From: Candidatus Bipolaricaulota bacterium | GTDB lineage: Bacteria; Bipolaricaulota; Bipolaricaulia; UBA7950; UBA9294 | Assembly: GCA_021159105.1 (NCBI GenBank) | Contig: JAGGSM010000249.1 | Location: forward strand, 1 to 10,557 | Reading direction: 5' to 3' | DNA length: 10,557 bases | In this document: piece after piece, positions 1 through 7,654 of the stretch | Position numbering within the stretch: position 1 is the first letter of the stretch | Layout of the letters: each line of letters begins with the position of its first letter | Program-made: the position numbers and the translations under genes | The notes under the pieces: generated by a model | What the model was told of the DNA's origin: nothing | Databases searched by the model: none | The model's input: only the letters and a program-made list of their open reading frames with translations

Positions 1-121
1 GGGAACGGGGAACGCATGACAAACGCGGAGCTCGGAGCTCGGAGCGAAAAAGGAATCTTCCTTCGTGTTCTTCGTGGTGAACGGATGTCGGAACGCGGTA
101 TGCGGAGCGGAGGAGCGTGTC

Positions 122-124
<3 letters not shown>
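1..124. repeat. Mosaic of short dispersed repeats downstream of ffh
   Basis: This non-coding stretch is built of small echoes. It has a GGGAACG doublet at 1-14, about two and a half copies of GGAGCTC at 27-45, the phrase CTTCGTGTTCTTCGTGGTGA at 61-80 (itself a near-tandem of CTTCGTGTT and CTTCGTGGT) and GCGGAGCGGAGGAGC at 102-116. Read on the minus strand, 101-124 matches 10521-10544 on the plus strand at 20 of 24 positions, with all four differences being transitions. Bases 18-30 (GACAAACGCGGAG) match the reverse complement of 10545-10557 at 11 of 13. The ffh stop codon (complement of 122-124) is the first triplet of the matching block. It looks like a dispersed intergenic repeat family. I see no coding potential or RNA gene here. 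Confidence 0.6.
47..63 (-). terminator. Possible weak intrinsic terminator after ffh
   Basis: Read on the minus strand, the segment is AAGGAA-GA-TTCCTT followed by TTT, so a 6-bp perfect inverted repeat runs into a short U-tract about 60 nt past the ffh stop codon. The stem is short, A/T-rich and has a loop too tight for all six pairs, so it would be a poor terminator. No better candidate is visible in the gap. Confidence 0.22.
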
Positions 125-1447
<1,323 letters not shown>

Positions 1448-1484
1448 TCCTTGTCTCCTGTCTATCGCTACTTGCTAGAACGTA

Positions 1485-1513
1485 AGGATAGTTGCACATC
1501 GCGCCCGCGTCAA
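1485..1513 (-). promoter_or_regulatory. Sigma70-type promoter of ffh
   Basis: On the minus strand TTGACG (complement of 1508-1513) is followed, after exactly 17 bases, by TATCCT (complement of 1485-1490). Transcription would start near 1478, giving a leader of roughly 30 nt that contains the AGGAG ribosome site. The -35 box lies two bases from the edge of dispersed repeat copy A. This is pattern recognition only, but the spacing and the -35 match are good. Confidence 0.55.
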
Positions 1514-1515
1514 TC

Positions 1516-1579
1516 CCCCGCCCCTTGCGGCGTGCTTCTCGCAGAGCCTCTTGGTCGGCTTGCGGCAGGGCAGTTCATT
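1516..1579 (+). repeat. Dispersed GC-rich element, copy A (IS200/IS605 right-end-like)
   Basis: The first 38 bases (1516-1553, beginning CCCCGCCCCTTG) match 3439-3476 at 34 of 38. The last 22 (1558-1579, GCTTGCGG...GTTCATT) match 3488-3509 at 17 of 22. About seven bases of the middle are missing relative to copy B. The element can pair its ends weakly (GCCC at 1520-1523 with GGGC at 1568-1571). The terminal GCAGTTCATT recalls the GGGTAGTTCA-type 3' ends of TnpB-family elements, from memory of the family. No transposase or tnpB is nearby. The end of the repeat contains the accC stop codon (complement of 1575-1577). Confidence 0.6.
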
Positions 1580-2915
1580 CCGCTGCGAGGTTGGCGAGGA
1601 AGTCGGTCGTCAGCCGCTGTTGACGGAATGCGGGGTGGGAGATGATCTCCTGGGCGAAGGAACGAGTGGTCTCTATTCCGCGCACGCGGAAGCGTTCGAG
1701 CGCCGTGTACATCCGGATGCACGCCTCCTCCCTGTCCTCCCCCCAGGAGATGATCTTGGCGACGAGGGAGTCGTAGTACGGCAAGACCTGCATCCCGTTG
1801 TACAGGTGCGTATCGACCCTGATCCCAAACCCGTTTGGCAGCTCATCGATCGTCACCCGCCCCGAAGAGGGGAGGAAACCACGCTTCGGGTCCTCGGCGT
1901 TGATACGGCACTCCAGGGCGTGCCCGCGGATGAGGATGTCCTCCTGCGCGAAGCGAAGCCTGTCCCCAGAAGCGATGCGGATCTGCTCCTTGACCAGGTT
2001 CACCCCGGAGACGACCTCGCTCACCGAGTGCTCCACCTGTATGCGGGCGTTCATCTCGATGAAGTAGAACCGATCATCGGAATCGAGGACGAACTCCACC
2101 GTCCCCGCGTTCAAGTAGCCGACGGCGCGCGCGGCAGCGATCGCGGAGGCGTGCAGCGCGCTCCTCGTCTCTTCGTCCAAATGCGATGCGGGGGACTCCT
2201 CGATCAGCTTCTGGTGGCGGCGCTGGATCGAGCACTCCCTCTCTCCGAAGTGAACGATGTTCCCCTCCGCATCGGCGAGGACCTGCACCTCGATGTGCCG
2301 TGGACTCTCCACCGCCCGCTCCAGGTAGAGGCTGCCATCCCCGCAGGCCGCCTTCGCCTCGGCGCGCGCAGCGAGGACCGCCCCCGCGAGATCCTCAGGC
2401 TCGGAGACGAAGCGCATCCCGCGCCCCCCTCCTCCGTAGGTGGACTTCACGAGGAGAGGGTAGCCGATGCGCTCCCCAGCGGGTACCGCGTCTTCGCCCT
2501 CGGGGATCGCCTCACCGGGAAGGACGGGGACCCCCGCAGACGCCACCGCCTCCCGCGCAGCGACCTTATTGCCGAGGAGGGCCATCACCTCGCGCGGCGG
2601 GCCGATGAACGCCAGGCCGTGGTCCTCGCACACCTCCACAAAATCCGGGCTCTCAGCGAGAAAGCCGTATCCCGGATGGATCGCCTCCGCACCGGACAGC
2701 TCGGCAGCACTGATGATCGCCGGAATGGAGAGGTAGCTCTTGGCCGGATCGGCCGGCCCGATGCACAGCGACTCACCGGCCAGCTTCAGGTACGGCATCC
2801 CCGCGTCGGCCTGTGAGAAGACGGCGACGGTGTCGATCGATAGCTCGCGACAGGCTTCGAGTATGCGCAGGGCGATCTCCCCGCGATTGGCGATGAGTAC
2901 CTTGCGAAATGTCAT
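1575..2915 (-). CDS. accC: Biotin carboxylase subunit of acetyl-CoA carboxylase
   Basis: AccC uses ATP and bicarbonate to carboxylate biotin on AccB, the first half-reaction of malonyl-CoA formation for fatty-acid synthesis in the cytoplasm. The 446-residue protein is full length and closely follows the family. Its N-terminal domain starts FRKVLIANRGEIALRILEA and includes AIHPGYGFLAESPDF. The ATP-grasp domain has the glycine-rich lid KSTYGGGGRGMRFV, then QRRHQKLIEESPA with the conserved histidine, and the metal/bicarbonate site VEF...FIEMNARIQVEH. The C-terminal domain begins at ECRINAEDP, which holds the conserved arginine. Small departures from E. coli are MNAR for MNTR and EHSV for EHPV. 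Its ATG overlaps the accB TGA by four bases (ATGA), implying translational coupling. The subunits AccA and AccD are not in the window, so use with another carboxyltransferase cannot be excluded. A separate short BCCP partner favours acetyl-CoA carboxylase. Confidence 0.95.
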   Translation of the reverse strand: MTFRKVLIANRGEIALRILEACRELSIDTVAVFSQADAGMPYLKLAGESLCIGPADPAKSYLSIPAIISAAELSGAEAIHPGYGFLAESPDFVEVCEDHGLAFIGPPREVMALLGNKVAAREAVASAGVPVLPGEAIPEGEDAVPAGERIGYPLLVKSTYGGGGRGMRFVSEPEDLAGAVLAARAEAKAACGDGSLYLERAVESPRHIEVQVLADAEGNIVHFGERECSIQRRHQKLIEESPASHLDEETRSALHASAIAAARAVGYLNAGTVEFVLDSDDRFYFIEMNARIQVEHSVSEVVSGVNLVKEQIRIASGDRLRFAQEDILIRGHALECRINAEDPKRGFLPSSGRVTIDELPNGFGIRVDTHLYNGMQVLPYYDSLVAKIISWGEDREEACIRMYTALERFRVRGIETTRSFAQEIISHPAFRQQRLTTDFLANLAAE

Positions 2916-3322
2916 GCCCGTTCGAACCTGAACAGCGGCTGCCCGTACTGCACCGGCTCACCGTCCTCAACGAGGACCTCCACGATTCTCGCCGAAAACT
3001 CCGCCTTAATCTCGTTCATCACCTTCATTGCATCGATGATGCAGAGCGTATCCCCAGCCGACACCACGTCCCCCTCGCTGACAAACGGCTCCTCATCTGG
3101 GTTGGGGCGAGAGTAGAACGTCCCCAACAGCGGCGCGGTTATCACGTCATCCGCTGCGATCTGTTCCTCAGCGCGCTCTGGAGCCTGTTCTCCGGCCGAG
3201 GGCGTGCGCGCGCGGACATCCCTGCGCACGGTGATCGTCTTCTCCCCGTCCGAGACGGTGATCTCGGTGAGGTCCTCCTCTTTCAACAAGGCAATGATTC
3301 TCTGCAGTTCTTCAAGATCCAC
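2912..3322 (-). CDS. accB: Biotin carboxyl carrier protein of acetyl-CoA carboxylase
   Basis: AccB carries the biotin that shuttles CO2 between biotin carboxylase and carboxyltransferase. With the start chosen here the protein has 136 residues. It has an N-terminal helical segment (DLEELQRIIALLKEEDLTEI), a flexible linker rich in Ala, Glu and Pro (about 36-60), and the biotinyl/lipoyl domain from APLLGTFYSRPNPDEEPF to the end. The biotinylated lysine is K100 in the signature DAMKVMNEI (usual form EAMKMMN). I chose the GTG at 3322 because GGAGG lies seven bases upstream and the resulting start (fMet)-DLEEL matches the family's usual beginning. An upstream GTG at 3343 would fall about at the predicted transcription start, and an ATG at 3337 is possible with a weaker AGGG site. 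accC follows with a four-base overlap. Confidence 0.93.
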   Translation of the reverse strand: MDLEELQRIIALLKEEDLTEITVSDGEKTITVRRDVRARTPSAGEQAPERAEEQIAADDVITAPLLGTFYSRPNPDEEPFVSEGDVVSAGDTLCIIDAMKVMNEIKAEFSARIVEVLVEDGEPVQYGQPLFRFERA

Positions 3323-3329
3323 TCCGCTT

Positions 3330-3334
3330 CCTCC
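3330..3334 (-). promoter_or_regulatory. Ribosome binding site deciding the accB start
   Basis: The minus strand reads GGAGG here, with a seven-base gap to the GTG at 3322. The alternative in-frame starts at 3343 (GTG) and 3337 (ATG) have only AAAGG or AGGG nearby. Placing the start at 3322 trims seven residues (MFMGGSG) that have no counterpart at the usual N-terminus of the family. Confidence 0.6.
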
Positions 3335-3349
3335 CATGAACACCCTTTC

Positions 3350-3379
3350 ATTTTACTCTTCCACCGCTGTGCGGGGCAA
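3350..3379 (-). promoter_or_regulatory. Sigma70-type promoter of accBC
   Basis: On the minus strand TTGCCC (complement of 3374-3379) is separated by 18 bases from TAAAAT (complement of 3350-3355, five of six to consensus). The predicted transcription start is close to 3343, about 20 bases before the accB GTG. No recognisable fatty-acid-regulator operator was seen between this promoter and the divergent one at 3514-3541. Confidence 0.5.
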
Positions 3380-3438
3380 GAAGCGTTTGTAACAGGTGAC
3401 TTCCCGTGAAGTTCCATCCCCTACAGAAGAGGTTGGTT

Positions 3439-3509
3439 CCCCGCCCCTTGGGGCGTGCTTCTTACAGAGCTTCTTGATACACCGCCTGCTTGGAGCGGGG
3501 TAGTCCATT
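3439..3509 (+). repeat. Dispersed GC-rich element, copy B (IS200/IS605 right-end-like)
   Basis: This is the longer copy of the element also found at 1516-1579, in the same orientation. It can form a small hairpin CGCCCC-TT-GGGGCG (3442-3455), or alternatively close on itself by pairing CCCCGC (3439-3444) with GCGGGG (3495-3500). It ends GGGGTAGTCCATT. A terminal GC-rich stem followed by a GGGTAGTTCA-like 3' end recalls the right end / omega-RNA scaffold of TnpB elements, but no tnpB or transposase is in the window, so this would be a relic or a non-autonomous derivative. It lies between the divergent accB and CorC-family promoters and stops four bases before the -35 box of the latter. Confidence 0.6.
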
Positions 3510-3513
3510 GTTC

Positions 3514-3541
3514 TTGCAATCACGAACGCTCTTTCTATAAT
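3514..3541 (+). promoter_or_regulatory. Sigma70-type promoter of the rightward gene cluster
   Basis: TTGCAA (3514-3519) is followed after 16 bases by a perfect TATAAT (3536-3541). Transcription should begin near 3548, giving a leader of about 23 nt to the GTG at 3571. It is the only promoter I see for the four closely spaced plus-strand genes. Confidence 0.6.
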
Positions 3542-3554
3542 TTTGGTAATAATA

Positions 3555-3563
3555 AGAGGTGAG
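3555..3563 (+). promoter_or_regulatory. Ribosome binding site deciding the CorC-family start
   Basis: AGAGGTGAG lies seven bases upstream of the GTG at 3571. The in-frame GTG at 3559 is inside this ribosome site and would have a leader of only about 11 nt from the predicted transcription start. The 3571 start is therefore preferred, making the protein four residues shorter (MSIGAQIALL at the N-terminus). Confidence 0.6.
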
Positions 3564-3570
3564 TATTACC

Positions 3571-4854
3571 GTGTCTATAGGCGCACAGATTGCGCTCCTC
3601 GTGTTCTTTATTGCTTGTTCCGCATATTTCTCAAGCGCAGAGACGGCGATAACATCGCTCGACGAGGGGCGCTTGCACTACCTGATCAACACCCATCGCA
3701 AGAAGAAACTCGGTCTGTCACTGTTGCTCGATGAGCCAAACGATATGATCACCGCACTCCTCATCTTGAACAACCTGACGAACGTGGCCGCCAGCTCGCT
3801 GATGACTCTCCTTTCGGTGCGCATCATCGGGCAAGGACTTCCCGCTTATCAGGCTGGCCTTCTGGCGACGGGGGTGATGACCGTATCGCTCCTCATCTTC
3901 GGCGAGATCACACCGAAGAACTTCGCCAAGAACAACGCCGAGCGCTTCGCCCTGGCGACGATCAATCAGATCTACCTGTTCACGAGGCTGCTGCGCCCGT
4001 TCATCTTCGTGTTCCGCGGGATCGCCTATCTGATCATGCGGATGTTCGGCGAGGATCTGGCGCAAGAGGAACCGCTCGCGGTGAGCGATGAGCAGATAGA
4101 GACACTGATCGATGCCAGCGAGGAGAGCGGGCTGATCGATGCCCAGGACGGGGAGATGATCCGCCGCATCCTCGACTTCGATGAGATAACAGCAGAGCAG
4201 GTGATGGTCCCGCGCATGGACGTGCAGGCGATAGAGGTGCGGACATCACCGCGCAAGGCAAGGGAGATCGTCGCTGAGGACGGGCACTCCCGCTTCCCGG
4301 TGTACGACAAGCTCCCCGACAACGTGGTGGGGACGCTGTACGCCAAGGACCTGTTGGCCGAGGTGGATAACCCGCAGACGAGCCTGCACGGCCTCCTCCG
4401 CCCGATCTACTACACCCCGACGACCAAGCCGATCAACGTCTTGCTGCGCGAGTTCCAGCGCGAGCGCGTACACATGGCGGTGGTGATCGACGAGTTCGGC
4501 GGGATGGCGGGGATCGTTACATTGGAGGACATCATCGAGGAGATCGTCGGGGAGATCGAGGACGAGTACGACAACCCAGCGATACTGATCAAGCGGATAT
4601 CCCCGGACGAGGCGCTGGTGAGGGGGGAGGTGTCCGTACACGACCTGAATCGCACCATGGACATCGACCTCCCCGAGGACGAGGGAGTGACGGTCACCGG
4701 CCTCATCCTGCACCGCCTTGAAGCGATGCCCAGCGTAGGGGACGAGGTGCGCGTCGGACCGGTGACGCTGAACGTGAAGGGGACGACGGAGAGGGAGATC
4801 ACGAGCGTGCATGTTCTGGTGGATCGCGAGATGGAGGAAGAGGAAGAAGAGTAG
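3571..4854 (+). CDS. CNNM/CorC-type (hemolysin C family) membrane protein with CBS pair
   Basis: Proteins of this family are inner-membrane proteins linked to magnesium/cobalt transport or resistance; the hemolysin name is historical. The 427-residue product has the standard three parts. The CNNM/DUF21 membrane domain (about 1-165) has hydrophobic segments near 7-22, 60-85, 95-113 and 133-155 and the signatures SSAETAITSLDEGR and GEITPKNFAKNNAE. A pair of CBS domains (about 205-330) includes MVPRMDV (212-218), HSRFPVYD (239-246) and VIDEFGGMAGIVTLEDIIEE (305-324). The CorC/HlyC C-terminal domain covers about 335-418. It ends in a run of glutamates (EMEEEEEE). The start is the GTG with the good ribosome site. 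Its stop lies 33 bases before the M1 peptidase ATG, so the two are probably co-transcribed. Substrate and direction of transport cannot be read from the sequence. Confidence 0.92.
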   Translation: MSIGAQIALLVFFIACSAYFSSAETAITSLDEGRLHYLINTHRKKKLGLSLLLDEPNDMITALLILNNLTNVAASSLMTLLSVRIIGQGLPAYQAGLLATGVMTVSLLIFGEITPKNFAKNNAERFALATINQIYLFTRLLRPFIFVFRGIAYLIMRMFGEDLAQEEPLAVSDEQIETLIDASEESGLIDAQDGEMIRRILDFDEITAEQVMVPRMDVQAIEVRTSPRKAREIVAEDGHSRFPVYDKLPDNVVGTLYAKDLLAEVDNPQTSLHGLLRPIYYTPTTKPINVLLREFQRERVHMAVVIDEFGGMAGIVTLEDIIEEIVGEIEDEYDNPAILIKRISPDEALVRGEVSVHDLNRTMDIDLPEDEGVTVTGLILHRLEAMPSVGDEVRVGPVTLNVKGTTEREITSVHVLVDREMEEEEEE

Positions 4855-4856
4855 CG

Positions 4857-4872
4857 GAAGGGACGCCCCTTC
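4857..4872 (+). other. Hairpin in the gap before the M1 peptidase gene
   Basis: GAAGGG-ACGC-CCCTTC is a perfect 6-bp stem with a four-base loop, two bases after the CorC-family stop codon and four bases before the AGGAGG ribosome site (4877-4882) of the next gene. No U-tract follows, so it is not a normal intrinsic terminator. It may be an RNA processing or stability element, or chance. Confidence 0.35.
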
Positions 4873-4887
4873 TCGCAGGAGGAAAGG

Positions 4888-7629
4888 ATGAATGAGGGAA
4901 CCAGATTAGGATACGTGTTTCTAGCGGCAGTGATCTTGCTCAGCGGCCTGTCTATCGCTGGCCTGGGGGCGAGCTACAACCTGTCGGTCAGGATCGATCT
5001 CGAGGAGCAGACGATAAGCGGATACGAGGATGTGACGTGCACGGCGAGCGGGGATCACCTGTACTTCCTGCTTCTCGCCGACCTCAATCGCGAGCAAAAC
5101 CCGTATCTGGGCGAGCGCGCGACCGACTCCATCTACCCGTTCGGGTTCGAGAGCTCGTCCACCACGATCGATGGCGTTGAGAGCGTGCAGAGCGGGAGCG
5201 CTGCACAGTTGTCCTTCAGGAAACTGTCGATCCCTCCAGCATGGCAGACCTATTCACTCGATGGGACGGTCCTTGCCGTCGATCTTCCAAGCGATTCACC
5301 CTCGACGCTGCGGATACACTTCACAACCCACGTTCCCCGCATGGCATCGGGTGATCAAGGGATCGATCAGGGCGTCCTAACCTGGCGCTTCGGCTGGAAC
5401 CCGATCCTCCTTCCACCGGATCAGGCGTGGAAAGAGGAGGAGGGGACCCTCGTTCCGCCGAGCGATGCCTTCCCGCTTCAGATCCCGGCAAGCGACTACG
5501 CAGCGAGCATAACGGCCCCGGCTGATGTCACCCTCGCCTGCGGAGCCGACCACTGTGATGAGGCGGCAAGGGAAGAAGATTCGAAGGATATCACGTATCA
5601 AGTGACAAACGATTCCCCTGCACGAACGATCGCCATCGCTGCATCGACTGACTACAAGCGCTTCGCGCTCGATGAACTGACGGTCCCGATCGAGGTGTAC
5701 TACCTGCCGGGGCACGAGGAGACGGCGCGCCTGTTCGCCACCTACGCCGACGATATCCTGAGGTCCTACGTGGAGAGATACGGAGCTTACCCTCGCTCCC
5801 GCCTGACAATCGTGGAGAACCCGAACGAGCAGGGCCTGTCGATGGCAGCGGACGGCATCGTCTGGCTCTCGGATCTATTCTTCAGCCACCGGAACGTCAC
5901 GCTGCCCGGGATCCTCAATCGCTTGAGCGAGTTCGTCCTGGCGCACGAGATCGCCCACCAGTGGTGGGGGATCGGCATCGGAGTGGACCTAAACGCGCAG
6001 AACTGGCTATCGGAGGGGATGGCGCAGTACCTCTCGATCACCTACTTCGAGGACAAGTTCGGCGAGTTCGGGCCGAACCTGTTCGACGCATCGGGGAAGG
6101 GACTGCTGGAGAACCTCGTGGCCTCGCAGTTCGGGTTTATGAACCTGCGCGAGCACCAGGTCGAGCTGCCCTACATCCAGCAGGTGGAGCGCGGGTTCGA
6201 TGAGGCGATCATCAAGCCACAGAAGGATGTGAAGTACGACAACGCCACCGCGGAGCGCCTGTACGACAAGGGATACCTCGTCGCCCGCGCCATCGCCTCT
6301 GCGATCGGGAAGGACGTGTTTCAGGACGGTCTGCACGCTGCGGCAGAGAAATACATGCACAAGCAGATCACGCTTGCCGAATATCAGAAGATAATGGAAG
6401 AGGCATCGGGCAGGTCTCTCTCGCCCCTGTTCGACGCCTGGCTGCGCGATGAGACGATCGTGGACTACAGCGTAAAGATCATCTCCCGCAAGCGAGACGG
6501 TGACAAGTACGAGACGACCGTGCAGGTGATGCGCGATGGGGGCGTGGAACAGCCGGTCATCGTCGAGGCGATCATGGATGAGGACAAGACACTGCGCCAG
6601 GAGTGGGACGGGGCTGAGGCCACATCGACGCTCACCTTCACCACCGCCGAGCGCGTCCGGCGCGTCACCATCGACCCGGATCACCTCCTCCCGGACCGCG
6701 ATAGGTTGAACAACAACGATCCGCTCAAGTTCGTCACCGTGGCTGAGAAGAACGCCCTCCCGCTCGACGCGTACATCCTCTACCCCGACCCAACATCCAA
6801 GGGGATAACCCTCACCTACCTCGACCGCATCCGCCTGAGCGTGGCGGAAGGAAGGGTGAGCGCCGATGTCTACCAGGGAAGGTCGGATCACATCTTCCTG
6901 AGCGCGACGTTGAGTGGATCGGACCTCGGAGGCACGGTCGGTTACTCTCACACCGTCTTCTCCCCCATCCCGACCGGCTCAGCGGGGACGTTCTTTGGGC
7001 CGACAGAGGTGATCAGCATCTCCGGCCACCGCGTCGTCTCAAAACAGGGGCCGGTTGACTACGTACACCTGGGCATTGCGACACTGCCGACGATCGGCTA
7101 CAGCAGGCAGACACAAGTCGGAATCGACATCACACCGGAGGCAGCGGGACGCATCTCGCTTGCCGTGCTGGATGAAGTGCGCCTCTTTCCGCGCATCTAC
7201 CTGCGTGGGATGGCGATCATGGGGACCGCCTTCGGCACACTCCCAAGCGCACTGCAGTTCGACCTCACCGAGCTTATCAGCTTCGGAAGGATGTCGAAGG
7301 GGAAGTGGGTCCCCACCCACTTCTATGGCGCGAACAAACTGTACGGTCGGGTGGCGATCGAGTTCCCGGATTACGGATCCACCCCGTACAACCTTGCAAA
7401 CGTGGTGATGATCGATCGATCGCGCACGCGCATATTCGTCGCCGGTGGGACGAGTTGGACAAGCCTGGATGAATTCGGTAAAACTTCACCCAATGTGGAA
7501 GTTGGAGTGGAAGAGGCGCTCGATGTATCGGCGCTCGGCGGGCTCCTGCCGTTCAGAGCTACCGTTGGATACGCGATGCCCATCCTCGGGGACGGCATGG
7601 GCGTCTTCTACTTTGGATTCTCTCTGTAG
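4888..7629 (+). CDS. Secreted M1-family (gluzincin) metallopeptidase with long beta-rich C-terminal region
   Basis: This is a 913-residue zinc peptidase homologue of the aminopeptidase N / leukotriene A4 hydrolase clan. A probable signal peptide or N-terminal anchor (9-25 hydrophobic) precedes an M1-like N-terminal beta-sandwich (about 30-260). The catalytic domain holds HEIAHQWW (353-360), then E376 after exactly 18 residues (HEXXH-X18-E), and YDKG (459-462), whose tyrosine matches the family's catalytic tyrosine. The GAMEN exopeptidase loop is not conserved: the equivalent stretch is GLSMAADG (316-323), lacking the Glu that holds a free N-terminus. From about 630 to 913 the protein is no longer M1-like. 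It alternates polar and hydrophobic residues in strand-length runs and ends YAMPILGDGMGVFYFGFSL, like the last strands of an outer-membrane beta-barrel. AGGAGG stands five bases before the ATG. The exact substrate is unknown. Confidence 0.85.
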   Translation: MNEGTRLGYVFLAAVILLSGLSIAGLGASYNLSVRIDLEEQTISGYEDVTCTASGDHLYFLLLADLNREQNPYLGERATDSIYPFGFESSSTTIDGVESVQSGSAAQLSFRKLSIPPAWQTYSLDGTVLAVDLPSDSPSTLRIHFTTHVPRMASGDQGIDQGVLTWRFGWNPILLPPDQAWKEEEGTLVPPSDAFPLQIPASDYAASITAPADVTLACGADHCDEAAREEDSKDITYQVTNDSPARTIAIAASTDYKRFALDELTVPIEVYYLPGHEETARLFATYADDILRSYVERYGAYPRSRLTIVENPNEQGLSMAADGIVWLSDLFFSHRNVTLPGILNRLSEFVLAHEIAHQWWGIGIGVDLNAQNWLSEGMAQYLSITYFEDKFGEFGPNLFDASGKGLLENLVASQFGFMNLREHQVELPYIQQVERGFDEAIIKPQKDVKYDNATAERLYDKGYLVARAIASAIGKDVFQDGLHAAAEKYMHKQITLAEYQKIMEEASGRSLSPLFDAWLRDETIVDYSVKIISRKRDGDKYETTVQVMRDGGVEQPVIVEAIMDEDKTLRQEWDGAEATSTLTFTTAERVRRVTIDPDHLLPDRDRLNNNDPLKFVTVAEKNALPLDAYILYPDPTSKGITLTYLDRIRLSVAEGRVSADVYQGRSDHIFLSATLSGSDLGGTVGYSHTVFSPIPTGSAGTFFGPTEVISISGHRVVSKQGPVDYVHLGIATLPTIGYSRQTQVGIDITPEAAGRISLAVLDEVRLFPRIYLRGMAIMGTAFGTLPSALQFDLTELISFGRMSKGKWVPTHFYGANKLYGRVAIEFPDYGSTPYNLANVVMIDRSRTRIFVAGGTSWTSLDEFGKTSPNVEVGVEEALDVSALGGLLPFRATVGYAMPILGDGMGVFYFGFSL

Positions 7630-7654
7630 GAATGGTCAAGAGACGAGGTGAACG

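Noticed and set aside
1448..1574. Possible structured RNA or riboswitch between accC and ffh
   Set aside because: The gap is accounted for by a promoter, a ribosome site and repeat copy A. No known riboswitch core, tRNA or 4.5S RNA fold was recognised.
1551..2816. A 421-codon open frame on the plus strand opposite accC
   Set aside because: It lies wholly antisense to a textbook biotin carboxylase, is rich in Arg/Pro/Asp/His as expected of a complementary GC-rich frame, and shows no recognisable domain.
3399..3412. ACTTC-CCGT-GAAGT inverted repeat in the divergent promoter region as a regulator site
   Set aside because: Only five pairs, not overlapping either promoter core, and unlike FapR or FadR operators that I know. 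It could easily be chance.
6007..6951. A 314-codon open frame on the minus strand opposite the M1 peptidase
   Set aside because: The plus-strand frame carries the complete zinc-peptidase signature in this interval. The antisense frame is Val/Asp/His/Arg-rich and unrecognisable.
7408..7421. Run of GATC units (GATCGATCGATCG) inside the peptidase gene
   Set aside because: It translates in frame as part of the coding sequence (MIDRSR), and ATC/GAT codons are common throughout the window, so codon choice explains it.
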